From positions 1 to 8,734 of the forward strand of contig CAMPIK010000078.1 of assembly GCA_946886325.1 (NCBI GenBank): DNA of 8,734 nt. Direction: 5' to 3'. The notes under the pieces were generated by a model that ran no database searches, was not told the origin of the DNA, and worked only from the letters and a program-made list of their open reading frames with translations. Below are positions 1 through 6,712 of this stretch, piece after piece; position 1 is the stretch's first letter, and each line of letters starts with the position of its first letter. The stretch is from an uncultured Shinella sp. (GTDB lineage: Bacteria; Pseudomonadota; Alphaproteobacteria; Rhizobiales; Rhizobiaceae). A program made the position numbers and the translations under genes.

Positions 1-670
<670 letters not shown>

Positions 671-680
671 GGTGTCCTCC

Positions 681-1763
681 TCAGGCCGCTGCCGCAACGG
701 GTGCGGCAATGGCCTTGCCGTCCGTGCCGAAGGCCATCAGATGGCGCGTGTCGACATGCACGGTGATCATGGTGTCGGAATCGATGTCGTGGATGCCGGG
801 TGCGAGCATGACCCAGCGGCTTCCCTCGAACTCGACGTGAATGAAGCTTTCCGAGCCGGCGATTTCCGATATCGCGGTCCGCACCGTCAGCGGTGCCGCG
901 GCGGCATGGCCGCCCTTCAGCGACAGGTGATGCGGGTGGAACGCGATCGTGCAGGGGCCATCGGCAAGCGATGCGAGATGGGCCGGAACCGGCAGGATCG
1001 GACGCCCTTCAAAGGTGAATTGCGCGCCGCTCTTGGCGACCGCCATGGCGTTCAGCGGCGGATCGGCGAAGGTGCGCGCGGTCTTGAGGTCGGTCGGGCG
1101 GCGATAGACGTCGATCGTGCTGCCGAACTGCGTGATGCGGCCCTCGGCCATCGTTGCCGTGTTGCCGCCGAGAAGCAGCGCCTCGGATGGCTCCGTGGTC
1201 GCGTAGACGAAGATCGCGCCGGAGGCCGCGAAGATCTTCGGCAGTTCCTCGCGCAGTTCCTCGCGCAGCTTGTAGTCGAGGTTGGCGAGCGGCTCGTCGA
1301 GCAGCACGAGGCTTGCGTTCTTGACGATGGCGCGGGCGAGCGCGGTGCGCTGCTGCTGGCCACCCGACAGGCTGAGCGGCGTGCGGTCGAGATAGGGGCC
1401 GAGCCTCAAGAGGTCGGCGGCCTTGCGCACTTCCCGGTCGATCGTCGCCTTGTCGGCACCCTTGATGCGCATCGGCGAGGCAATGTTTTCGTAGACCGTC
1501 AGCGCCGGGTAGTTGATGAACTGCTGGTAAACCATGGCGATGCTGCGGTCCTGCACGCGCACGCCGGTCACGTCCTTGCCGTCGAACCAGACGGAGCCCG
1601 TCGTCGGCCGGTCGAGACCGGCCATCAGGCGCATGAGCGAGGTCGTGCCCGAAAGCGTCGGACCGAGCAGCACGTTCAGCGTGCCGCGTTCGAGCACGAG
1701 ACTGGTCGGGTGGATGTGCGTCTCCGCCCCCGCCATCTTCGTGATGTTCCTGAGTTCAAGCAT
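681..1763 (-). CDS. glpS: Glycerol ABC transporter ATP-binding subunit GlpS
   Basis: This 360-residue protein has the length of a full MalK-like ATPase: a nucleotide-binding domain to about residue 235, then a C-terminal TOBE/OB-type region (the FHPHHLSLKGG stretch lies in it). The ABC signature is canonical (LSGGQ, 132-136), the Q-loop Gln is residue 80, and Walker B is VLLDEP (Asp156, Glu157). Two catalytic positions are lost. Walker A reads GPTLSGTTS, with Thr40 where Lys is expected, and the H-loop reads YATTEPSEA, with Thr190 where His is expected. It therefore probably binds ATP without hydrolysing it and pairs with GlpT as a heterodimer. The start is ATG at 1763, with GGAG 6 nt upstream. 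It lies 38 bp downstream of glpD and 10 bp upstream of glpT on the same strand, as part of one operon. The general family is certain. The glycerol substrate is inferred from the neighbours. Confidence 0.9.
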   Translation of the reverse strand: MLELRNITKMAGAETHIHPTSLVLERGTLNVLLGPTLSGTTSLMRLMAGLDRPTTGSVWFDGKDVTGVRVQDRSIAMVYQQFINYPALTVYENIASPMRIKGADKATIDREVRKAADLLRLGPYLDRTPLSLSGGQQQRTALARAIVKNASLVLLDEPLANLDYKLREELREELPKIFAASGAIFVYATTEPSEALLLGGNTATMAEGRITQFGSTIDVYRRPTDLKTARTFADPPLNAMAVAKSGAQFTFEGRPILPVPAHLASLADGPCTIAFHPHHLSLKGGHAAAAPLTVRTAISEIAGSESFIHVEFEGSRWVMLAPGIHDIDSDTMITVHVDTRHLMAFGTDGKAIAAPVAAAA

Positions 1764-1801
1764 TCATGTCTCCAATGTTCCTCCAGCCATCGGAACAGGC
1801 G

Positions 1802-3313
1802 TCAATGGGGCGTGCCGGCCCCCGCCATGTATTCCTCCAGCGCGGCCGCCTCGGCGGCCGACAGATGTAGTCCACGTTTGGTGCGACGCCACAGCACGTC
1901 CTCGGCGTGCCGGGCCCATTCCTCCTCGATCAGCCAGCGCACTTCCGCCTCGTAGAGGTCGCTTCCGAAATGCCGGCCGAGATCGGCGGTCGATGCCGCC
2001 TGTCCGAGTATTGCCGCTGCCTTTGTCCCGTACAAGCGCACCATGCGGCGCGCATGTTCATCCGTAAGGAAGGGGTAACGCTTGGCGAGTGTTGCGACCT
2101 GATCTTCGAACCGCGTCACGGGGAAGTCACCGCCCGGAAGCCGCGACTTCGCGGTCCAGCGTGCACCCTTTTCGCCGATCGCTTCGCCGATCTTCTCGAG
2201 CGCGGATTCGGCAAGGCGTCGATAGGTGGTGAGCTTGCCGCCGAAGATGTTGAGCAAGGGCGCCTGTCCGGCGCCGTCTTCGAGCTTCAGCACATAGTCG
2301 CGGGTCGCCTCCTGCGCCTTGCTGGCACCGTCGTCGAAGAGCGGGCGAACGCCGGAATAGGTCCAGACGATGTCGGACTTCTCGACAGGTTCGGCGAAAT
2401 ATTCGCTGGCGGAGGTGCAGAGATAGGCGATCTCCTCGTCGCTGATGCGCACTTCCCGCGGATCGCCGTCATAGTCGCGGTCCGTCGTGCCGATCAGCGT
2501 GAAATCGTCTTCGTAAGGAATGGCGAACATAATCCGCCCGTCCGGGTTCTGGAAGAAATAGGCGCGCGGATCGGCGAACTTCTTCTTCACCACGATATGG
2601 CTGCCCTGGACGAGACGAACATTGTGCACGTCGTTGCGGCCGAGCGCGCCGGCCAGAACCTTGTCGACCCAGGGGCCGGCGGCGTTGACCAGCATGCGCG
2701 CCTTCACGGTCTGCCGGTCGCCGGTTGCCAGATTTTCCGTTTCGACCTTCCAGTGGCCGTTTTCGCGCCGTGCGCCGACAACCTTCGTGCGCACGCGGAT
2801 GTCGGCGCCGCGGTCGGCGGCGTCGCGGGCGTTGAGCACGACGAGGCGGGCGTCGTCGACCCAGCCGTCGGAATATTCGAAGGCCTTGCGGAAAAGTCCC
2901 TTCAGCGGCTTGCCGGCCGGGTCGCGCGCCATATCCAGCGTGCGGGTCGCCGGCAGCAGCTTGCGGCCGCCGATGTGATCGTAGAGGAAAAGCCCAAGGC
3001 GGATCAGCCAAGCCGGGCGCGGGCCGCCCTTCTGGAACGGCAGCACGAAACGCATCGGCCAGATGACATGCGGCGCCATCGCCCAGAGCACTTCGCGCTC
3101 CATCAGCGCTTCGCGCACCAGGCGGAATTCGTAGTGTTCGAGATAACGCAGGCCGCCGTGAATAAGCTTCGTGGAGGCGGAGGATGTGCCGGACGCGAAG
3201 TCCTTCATTTCGGCCAGAACGACGGAATAGCCGCGACCCGCAGCGTCGCGGGCAATGCCGCAACCATTGATTCCACCACCAATGACAAAGATGTCCTGGA
3301 TCACGTCGTCCAC
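1802..3313 (-). CDS. glpD: Aerobic glycerol-3-phosphate dehydrogenase GlpD
   Basis: This FAD enzyme (EC 1.1.5.3) oxidises sn-glycerol 3-phosphate to dihydroxyacetone phosphate and passes electrons to quinone at the inner membrane. The FAD Rossmann motif GGGINGCG is at residues 12-19, followed by the family signature with SGTSSASTKLIHGGLRYLE near residues 40-60. A second conserved block (MLVNAAGPWVD) sits near the middle, and the C-terminal helical domain of GlpD/GlpA proteins is present. I place the start at GTG 3313, giving 503 residues, the usual GlpD length. The reason is a strong GGGAGG 8 nt upstream. The ATG at 3337 would add eight residues encoded across that ribosome binding site. It lies between glpR (105 bp upstream) and glpS. 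A glycerol kinase gene is not in the window, so glycerol must be phosphorylated by a product encoded elsewhere. Confidence 0.95.
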   Translation of the reverse strand: MDDVIQDIFVIGGGINGCGIARDAAGRGYSVVLAEMKDFASGTSSASTKLIHGGLRYLEHYEFRLVREALMEREVLWAMAPHVIWPMRFVLPFQKGGPRPAWLIRLGLFLYDHIGGRKLLPATRTLDMARDPAGKPLKGLFRKAFEYSDGWVDDARLVVLNARDAADRGADIRVRTKVVGARRENGHWKVETENLATGDRQTVKARMLVNAAGPWVDKVLAGALGRNDVHNVRLVQGSHIVVKKKFADPRAYFFQNPDGRIMFAIPYEDDFTLIGTTDRDYDGDPREVRISDEEIAYLCTSASEYFAEPVEKSDIVWTYSGVRPLFDDGASKAQEATRDYVLKLEDGAGQAPLLNIFGGKLTTYRRLAESALEKIGEAIGEKGARWTAKSRLPGGDFPVTRFEDQVATLAKRYPFLTDEHARRMVRLYGTKAAAILGQAASTADLGRHFGSDLYEAEVRWLIEEEWARHAEDVLWRRTKRGLHLSAAEAAALEEYMAGAGTPH

Positions 3314-3337
3314 CGGTATTCCCCTCCCGTTTCGCAT
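3299..3337 (-). promoter_or_regulatory. Ribosome binding site fixing the glpD start at GTG
   Basis: Read on the minus strand, GGGAGGGGAATACCGGTG places a perfect Shine-Dalgarno about 8 nt before GTG 3313. The upstream ATG at 3337 has no purine-rich site before it, and its first codons would include the Shine-Dalgarno itself. GTG is therefore the more likely initiation codon. Confidence 0.8.
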
Positions 3338-3357
3338 TGCACCATTTTGCGCATTTG

Positions 3358-3418
3358 CGAAAGCAAGGAAAGTTAAAACGAAAAAATATCGAATGTCAAA
3401 CGAATGTGAAAAGAAATC
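3358..3418 (-). promoter_or_regulatory. glpD promoter with phased TTCG boxes, candidate GlpR operator
   Basis: This AT-rich stretch lies between glpR and glpD. On the minus strand a consensus -35 TTGACA (plus positions 3394-3399) is followed 17 bp later by a weak -10 TTAACT (3371-3376). Overlapping this are three boxes that read CGAATG, CGAATG and CGAAAA on the plus strand, starting at 3401, 3390 and 3379. They sit exactly 11 bp apart, one helical turn. A weaker box AGAAAT sits at 3412, and another CGAAAG starts at 3358. On the minus strand the box at 3379 contains TTTCGTTTT, which also occurs upstream of glpR. Phased direct repeats over a promoter fit an oligomeric DeoR-family repressor. GlpR binding is inferred. 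Confidence 0.5.
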
Positions 3419-4201
3419 TCACTGCGATGTCCGGCCGACCGCCATCGTCTCGATGATGCGGACGTCGTGCTCCGCGCAGATCTCCCTGATGTTGTCGAAA
3501 GGACAATGGTCGGTGATGAATGTGTGGACCTGCGACAGGTGGCCGATGCGGACCGGCGCGGTTCTTTCGAACTTCGTTGCATCCGACACGAGGATGACAT
3601 GGCGCGCATTGGCGATGATCGCCTGGGCCACCTTCACCTCCCGGTAGTCGAAATCCAGAAGCGCGCCGTCGTGGTCGATGGCAGACACGCCGATCACGGC
3701 GTAATCGACCTTGAACTGCCGGATGAAGTCGACCGCCGCCTCGCCGACGATGCCGCCGTCTGCGCCGCGCACCACGCCGCCGGCAATCACCACCTCGATG
3801 GAGGGGTAGACCCGCAAGCGATTGGCGACGTTGATGTTGTTGGTGATAACCATCAACTCCTTGTGGTCGAGCAGCGCCTCGCCAACGGCTTCCGTCGTCG
3901 TGCCGATATTGATGAAGAGCGAGGAATTGTCGGGAATCATCCCGGCCGCGGCCCTGCCGATCGCCTGCTTTTCCGGTGCGGCAATCGAGCGGCGCGCCTC
4001 GTATTTGACGTTCTCGTTGCCGCTCGGAAAAAGCGCGCCGCCATGGATGCGGGTCAGCACCTTGTTGTCGCAGAGATCGTTCAGATCCTTGCGAATCGTC
4101 TGGGGCGTGACCGAGAAGCGTGCCGCGAGATCCTCCACAAGAACCCGGCCCTCCACCTTGGCCAGATCCAGAATCTCCGTCTGACGACCTGTCAGGAACA
4201 T
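3419..4201 (-). CDS. glpR: DeoR-family repressor of glycerol genes, GlpR
   Basis: This cytoplasmic repressor is expected to release DNA when it binds a phosphorylated glycerol intermediate (glycerol 3-phosphate in the family). It has 260 residues, the usual DeoR/GlpR length. The N-terminal winged helix-turn-helix spans residues 5-57 and includes VLVEDLAARFSVTPQTIRKDL and the wing RIHGGA. The C-terminal sugar-phosphate sensor follows, with GTTTEA (100-105), TNN (120-122), GG (141-142) and SDATKF (206-211, Lys210), which resemble the ribose-5-phosphate isomerase-like pocket. The start is ATG 4201 with GGGAGG 5 nt upstream. The frame stays open to 4339, but the added 46 residues are unlike the family and would run through the promoter. 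It heads the glp gene row and is divergent from a short-chain dehydrogenase. Sites with the same core before glpR and glpD suggest autoregulation and control of glpD. Confidence 0.92.
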   Translation of the reverse strand: MFLTGRQTEILDLAKVEGRVLVEDLAARFSVTPQTIRKDLNDLCDNKVLTRIHGGALFPSGNENVKYEARRSIAAPEKQAIGRAAAGMIPDNSSLFINIGTTTEAVGEALLDHKELMVITNNINVANRLRVYPSIEVVIAGGVVRGADGGIVGEAAVDFIRQFKVDYAVIGVSAIDHDGALLDFDYREVKVAQAIIANARHVILVSDATKFERTAPVRIGHLSQVHTFITDHCPFDNIREICAEHDVRIIETMAVGRTSQ

Positions 4202-4216
4202 GAGCGCCTCCCTTTG

Positions 4217-4259
4217 CTTTCGTTTTCTTTCATAATAGACAAAAGCGAAAATTGAGCAA
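4217..4259 (-). promoter_or_regulatory. glpR promoter with inverted-repeat operator
   Basis: On the minus strand, TTGCTC (plus positions 4254-4259) and TATTAT (4232-4237, five of six consensus bases) are spaced by 16 bp. An imperfect inverted repeat brackets the -10: TTTCGTTTT on the plus strand at 4218-4226, and TTTTCGCTTTT on the minus strand at 4241-4251. One arm lies in the spacer and the other at the expected transcription start. That is an ideal place for autorepression. The TTTCGTTTT core recurs before glpD. The promoter and the operator role are inferred from sequence. Confidence 0.5.
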
Positions 4260-4276
4260 TTCGTTCTGGCGGTGTG

Positions 4277-4305
4277 TTGGAGGCGGCGCGGATATTTGTG
4301 ATACT
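4277..4305 (+). promoter_or_regulatory. Possible promoter for the short-chain dehydrogenase
   Basis: TTGGAG (4277-4282) and GATACT (4300-4305) are spaced by 17 bp on the plus strand. They lie 37-65 bp upstream of the dehydrogenase start. Both hexamers are imperfect, so this is tentative. The rest of the 140-bp divergent gap contains the glpR promoter and operator. Confidence 0.3.
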
Positions 4306-4341
4306 GCGCGTCAAGCCGCCGGCTGTGAGAGGAGATCACCC

Positions 4342-5112
4342 ATGTTCCATCCGTCGCTGTTCAAGGGCGCGAACGTCGTCGTCACTGGCGCCGGGCGCGG
4401 GATCGGGCTGGAAGTCGCGCGCCAGTTTCTCGATTGCGGCGCCCATGTGCTGTTGCATGGCGGCCGCGCCAAACCGTCGACCATGCCGGATTTCCTCGAA
4501 AGCGCGATCGGCGAGGCGCGTGCCCATATGGTCTATTCGGACTTTCTGGAGGAGGGCGGCGTGGCGACGCTTGTCAGCCGGGTCGACAGCCTGTTTCCGC
4601 AGGTCGATGTGCTCGTCAACAATGCGGGCACGATGGTCGGCCGGTTTCCGGCAGGTGAGCTGACCGACGCGCAATACGAGACGGTGGTGCAGCTCAACCA
4701 GACCTCCGTCGTCGAAGTGACGCGCGGCCTGCTGCCCTATCTGCGCCGCGCGCCGCATGCAGCGATTGTCAATACGGTCTCTATTTCCGCGCTGACGGGC
4801 GGAAGCCCCGGCTCGGCCATCTATTCGGCGACGAAGGCCTTCGTTTCCACCTATTCGAAAGCCCTTGCCCGTGAGCTCGCTCCGGATGGCATCCGCGTCA
4901 ATTGCGTTTCGCCCGGCACGATCACCACCGATTTCCACCAGCGTTACTCGACGGAAGAGAAGCTGGAGGCAACGCGCAAGACCATTCCGCTGCAACGGCT
5001 GGGAACGGCGGAAGACTGCGCGCCTGCCTATCTCTTCCTCGCCTCCAATGCGCTTGCCGGCTATGTCACCGGCCAGGTTCTGGAGGTCAACGGCGGCCAG
5101 TTGATTTGCTGA
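4342..5112 (+). CDS. Short-chain dehydrogenase/reductase, classical SDR
   Basis: This cytoplasmic NAD(P)-dependent oxidoreductase has 256 residues, the normal length for a classical SDR. The cofactor motif TGAGRGIG is at residues 15-22, NNAG at 93-96, and the catalytic YSATK at 161-165 (Tyr161, Lys165). The catalytic Ser is probably Ser147 or Ser149. The motif PGTITTDF follows at 191-198, and the C-terminus VNGGQLIC is typical of the family. Arg19 inside the glycine motif suggests a preference for NADP(H). The start is ATG 4342 with AGGAG about 8 nt upstream. An open frame reaches back to 4252 but would cover the promoter region. The substrate cannot be told from sequence. Similar proteins are often labelled 3-oxoacyl-ACP reductase, which should not be taken literally. 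It is divergent from glpR, so a link to polyol metabolism is possible. It may be co-transcribed with the ArsR-type gene 124 bp downstream. Confidence 0.88.
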   Translation: MFHPSLFKGANVVVTGAGRGIGLEVARQFLDCGAHVLLHGGRAKPSTMPDFLESAIGEARAHMVYSDFLEEGGVATLVSRVDSLFPQVDVLVNNAGTMVGRFPAGELTDAQYETVVQLNQTSVVEVTRGLLPYLRRAPHAAIVNTVSISALTGGSPGSAIYSATKAFVSTYSKALARELAPDGIRVNCVSPGTITTDFHQRYSTEEKLEATRKTIPLQRLGTAEDCAPAYLFLASNALAGYVTGQVLEVNGGQLIC

Positions 5113-5236
5113 TCGCGGCCACCCATATGGCTTGGACGAAAGACGCCCGGCGCAAACCGCCTTGCAGCCCGTGCGCCGTCCTGTGCATCGCCGCGGGGGA
5201 AGGCGATCGCGACCGGCAGACCATCGGGGGATGGAC

Positions 5237-5596
5237 ATGAAAGAGCTGTTGAAGCTCGGCGAAGACATGGCCGAAGAGGACTTCGAGGTTTTCGCCACGC
5301 AGGCCCGCAAGGCCAGCTCGTTTCTGAAGGCGCTGTCGCACGAATCGCGGCTGATGATCCTGTGCATCCTGTCGGACGGCGAAAAATCGGTGGGCGAAAT
5401 CGAAGGTGTGCTCGGACTCCCGCAATCGGTCGTATCGCAGCAGCTTGCCCGCCTCAGGCTTGAACGTGTCGTGCGAACCCGGCGCGACGGACGGCAGATC
5501 TATTACAGCATCGCCGACGAAAACGTGCTGAAGGTCATCGGCATCCTCTATGACATCTTCTGCCGGCCGCTGCTGGAAGAGCGCCGGCAGAGCTGA
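5237..5596 (+). CDS. ArsR-family regulator with BigR/SqrR-type cysteine pair
   Basis: This small dimeric winged-helix repressor has 119 residues. The core ASSFLKALSHESRLMILCIL (26-45) leads into the helix-turn-helix (residues 49-74, with SVGEIEGVLGLPQSVVSQQLARL) and the wing (VRTRRDGRQIYYSI). Cys43 and Cys109 are 66 residues apart. This is the spacing of Cys42/Cys108 in BigR and Cys41/Cys107 in SqrR, which form a tetrasulfide on contact with persulfide. The metal-binding ELCVCD motif of ArsR and SmtB is absent. I infer a thiol or persulfide sensor and not a metal sensor. The start is ATG 5237 with GGGGGA 5 nt upstream. ATG 5231 is in frame, but it overlaps that site. No sulfide-oxidation gene lies in the window, so its target is unclear. 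It may act on the upstream dehydrogenase, itself, or a distant gene. Confidence 0.85.
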   Translation: MKELLKLGEDMAEEDFEVFATQARKASSFLKALSHESRLMILCILSDGEKSVGEIEGVLGLPQSVVSQQLARLRLERVVRTRRDGRQIYYSIADENVLKVIGILYDIFCRPLLEERRQS

Positions 5597-5616
5597 GCGC
5601 CTTTCGGCTGCGCTGT

Positions 5617-6612
5617 CTATTTCCGCACATCGATGACGGTGCGTCCCCTGACTTCGCCCTTGAGAATCGCACCTGCGAGCTCCGGCAGGTCCCCGAGCCC
5701 GAATTCGCTCACCATGTCCTGAAGCTTTTCCATCGGAAGATCGGTCGCAAGCCGCTGCCAGGCATCGACGCGGTGGTCATAGGGCCGCATCACCGAATCG
5801 ATCCCTAGAAGACTGACGCCCCTCAGAAGGAAGGGAACGACGGTGAAGGACGGAACCGCGGCGCCGCCCGCAAGCCCGATGGCGGCAACCGACCCGCCAT
5901 ATTTCATCTGTTTCAGCACGCGGCCGAGCATTTCGCCGCCCACATTGTCGATCGCGGCGGCCCAGCGCTCCGATTCGAGCGGCTTTTGCGTCGGTTCCGC
6001 GAGATCGGCGCGGTCGACAATAGTGTCGGCGCCGAGGCCTTTCAGGTAGTCGGCGGTCTCGGGTCGCCCGGTCACGGCCGCGACCGAATAGCCGAGGCGG
6101 GAGAGGATGGCCACGGCGACAGAGCCCACGCCGCCGGCAGCGCCCGTCACCAGCACTTCGCCATGTTTCGGCGAGAGGCCTGCGTTTTCCAGGGCCGAGA
6201 CGGCCAGCATCGCGGTCAGTCCCGCCGTGCCGATCGCCATGGCTTGCCGTGTCGAAATCTCGTCGGGCAGGGGGACGAGCCAGTCGGCCTTCACCTTCGC
6301 GCGGGTGGCATAGCCGCCCCACCAGACCTCGCCGACGCGCCAGCCAGTGAGCACCACACGGTCGCCGGGGCGGTAGCGCGGATCGTCGGAGCTCTCGACG
6401 GTGCCTGAGAAATCGACGCCCGGTACATGCGGGAACGTGCGCACCAGCCCGCCCTTGCCGGTGATGCAGAGGCCGTCCTTGTAGTTCAGCGTCGAATATT
6501 CGACCGCAACTGTGACGTCGCCGTCCGGCAGCCTTGCGTCATCAAGGTCCTGCACGGCTGCGCTGACCGCGCCGCTTTCGTCCTTCTCCACCAGCAATGC
6601 CCGGAATGTCAT
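5617..6612 (-). CDS. acuI: Acrylyl-CoA reductase (NADPH), AcuI/YhdH family quinone oxidoreductase-like
   Basis: This 331-residue zinc-independent medium-chain reductase belongs to the YhdH/AcuI group. AcuI reduces toxic acrylyl-CoA to propionyl-CoA with NADPH (EC 1.3.1.84), in dimethylsulfoniopropionate and 3-hydroxypropionate metabolism. The N-terminal GroES-like domain carries the group hallmarks STLNYKDGL (40-48) and FPHVPGVDFSG (60-70). The NADP Rossmann motif is VTGAAGGVGSVA (155-166). The conserved IGTAGLTAMLAV precedes it, and DNVGGEM and SLLGIDSV follow. No zinc ligands are seen. The start is ATG 6612 with a strong GGAGGAGAGG upstream. The frame is open to 6855, but that stretch overlaps the divergent lysR gene. 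It converges with the ArsR gene (20 bp between stops) and diverges from the LysR gene. The family call is firm. The physiological substrate is inferred from the family. Confidence 0.88.
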   Translation of the reverse strand: MTFRALLVEKDESGAVSAAVQDLDDARLPDGDVTVAVEYSTLNYKDGLCITGKGGLVRTFPHVPGVDFSGTVESSDDPRYRPGDRVVLTGWRVGEVWWGGYATRAKVKADWLVPLPDEISTRQAMAIGTAGLTAMLAVSALENAGLSPKHGEVLVTGAAGGVGSVAVAILSRLGYSVAAVTGRPETADYLKGLGADTIVDRADLAEPTQKPLESERWAAAIDNVGGEMLGRVLKQMKYGGSVAAIGLAGGAAVPSFTVVPFLLRGVSLLGIDSVMRPYDHRVDAWQRLATDLPMEKLQDMVSEFGLGDLPELAGAILKGEVRGRTVIDVRK

Positions 6613-6669
6613 GCGCCTCTCCTCCCGTGTCGCCTTCGCTCCTCTATATGGCGCGGGACGTTTGTCCTG

Positions 6670-6703
6670 CCACCGTTCTTTTGTATGAAGGTGGATCGAA
6701 CGG
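6670..6703. promoter_or_regulatory. Dyad in the acuI-lysR divergent gap, candidate LysR-type site
   Basis: The 100-bp gap between the two divergent starts holds a symmetric element. CCACCGTTC (6670-6678) and GAAGGTGG (6687-6694) pair with a one-base bulge around an 8-nt centre. An overlapping pair CCGTTC/GAACGG spans 6673-6703. It contains T-N11-A (T6677 to A6689), the general LysR-type recognition pattern. A LysR regulator often binds such a gap to control itself and its divergent neighbour. This is tentative because short dyads are common. Confidence 0.35.
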
Positions 6704-6712
6704 GGAGGCGGC

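Noticed and set aside
1907..3376. A 489-codon open frame on the plus strand, antisense to glpD
   Set aside because: It is long, but it lies opposite a gene with unmistakable GlpD motifs. Its protein shows no recognisable domain, and long antisense frames are common in high-GC genes.
4202..4339. N-terminal extension of GlpR by 46 residues
   Set aside because: The extension would be encoded by the promoter and operator region. A good ribosome binding site sits directly before ATG 4201, where DeoR-family homology starts.
4252..4341. N-terminal extension of the short-chain dehydrogenase by 30 residues
   Set aside because: AGGAG precedes ATG 4342, which gives the standard SDR N-terminus. The upstream part covers promoter DNA and has no family similarity.
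5113..5236. Search for an ArsR operator or hairpin in the gap before the ArsR gene
   Set aside because: Only a weak ATCGCC/GGCGAT pair (5187-5207) and a CATATG were seen. Neither resembles the AT-rich dyads bound by BigR, so no site is claimed.
5596..5614. AGCGC/GCGCT pair between the convergent ArsR and acuI stops as a terminator
   Set aside because: The stem is only 5 bp and neither strand follows it with a clear T tract. A real terminator cannot be supported.
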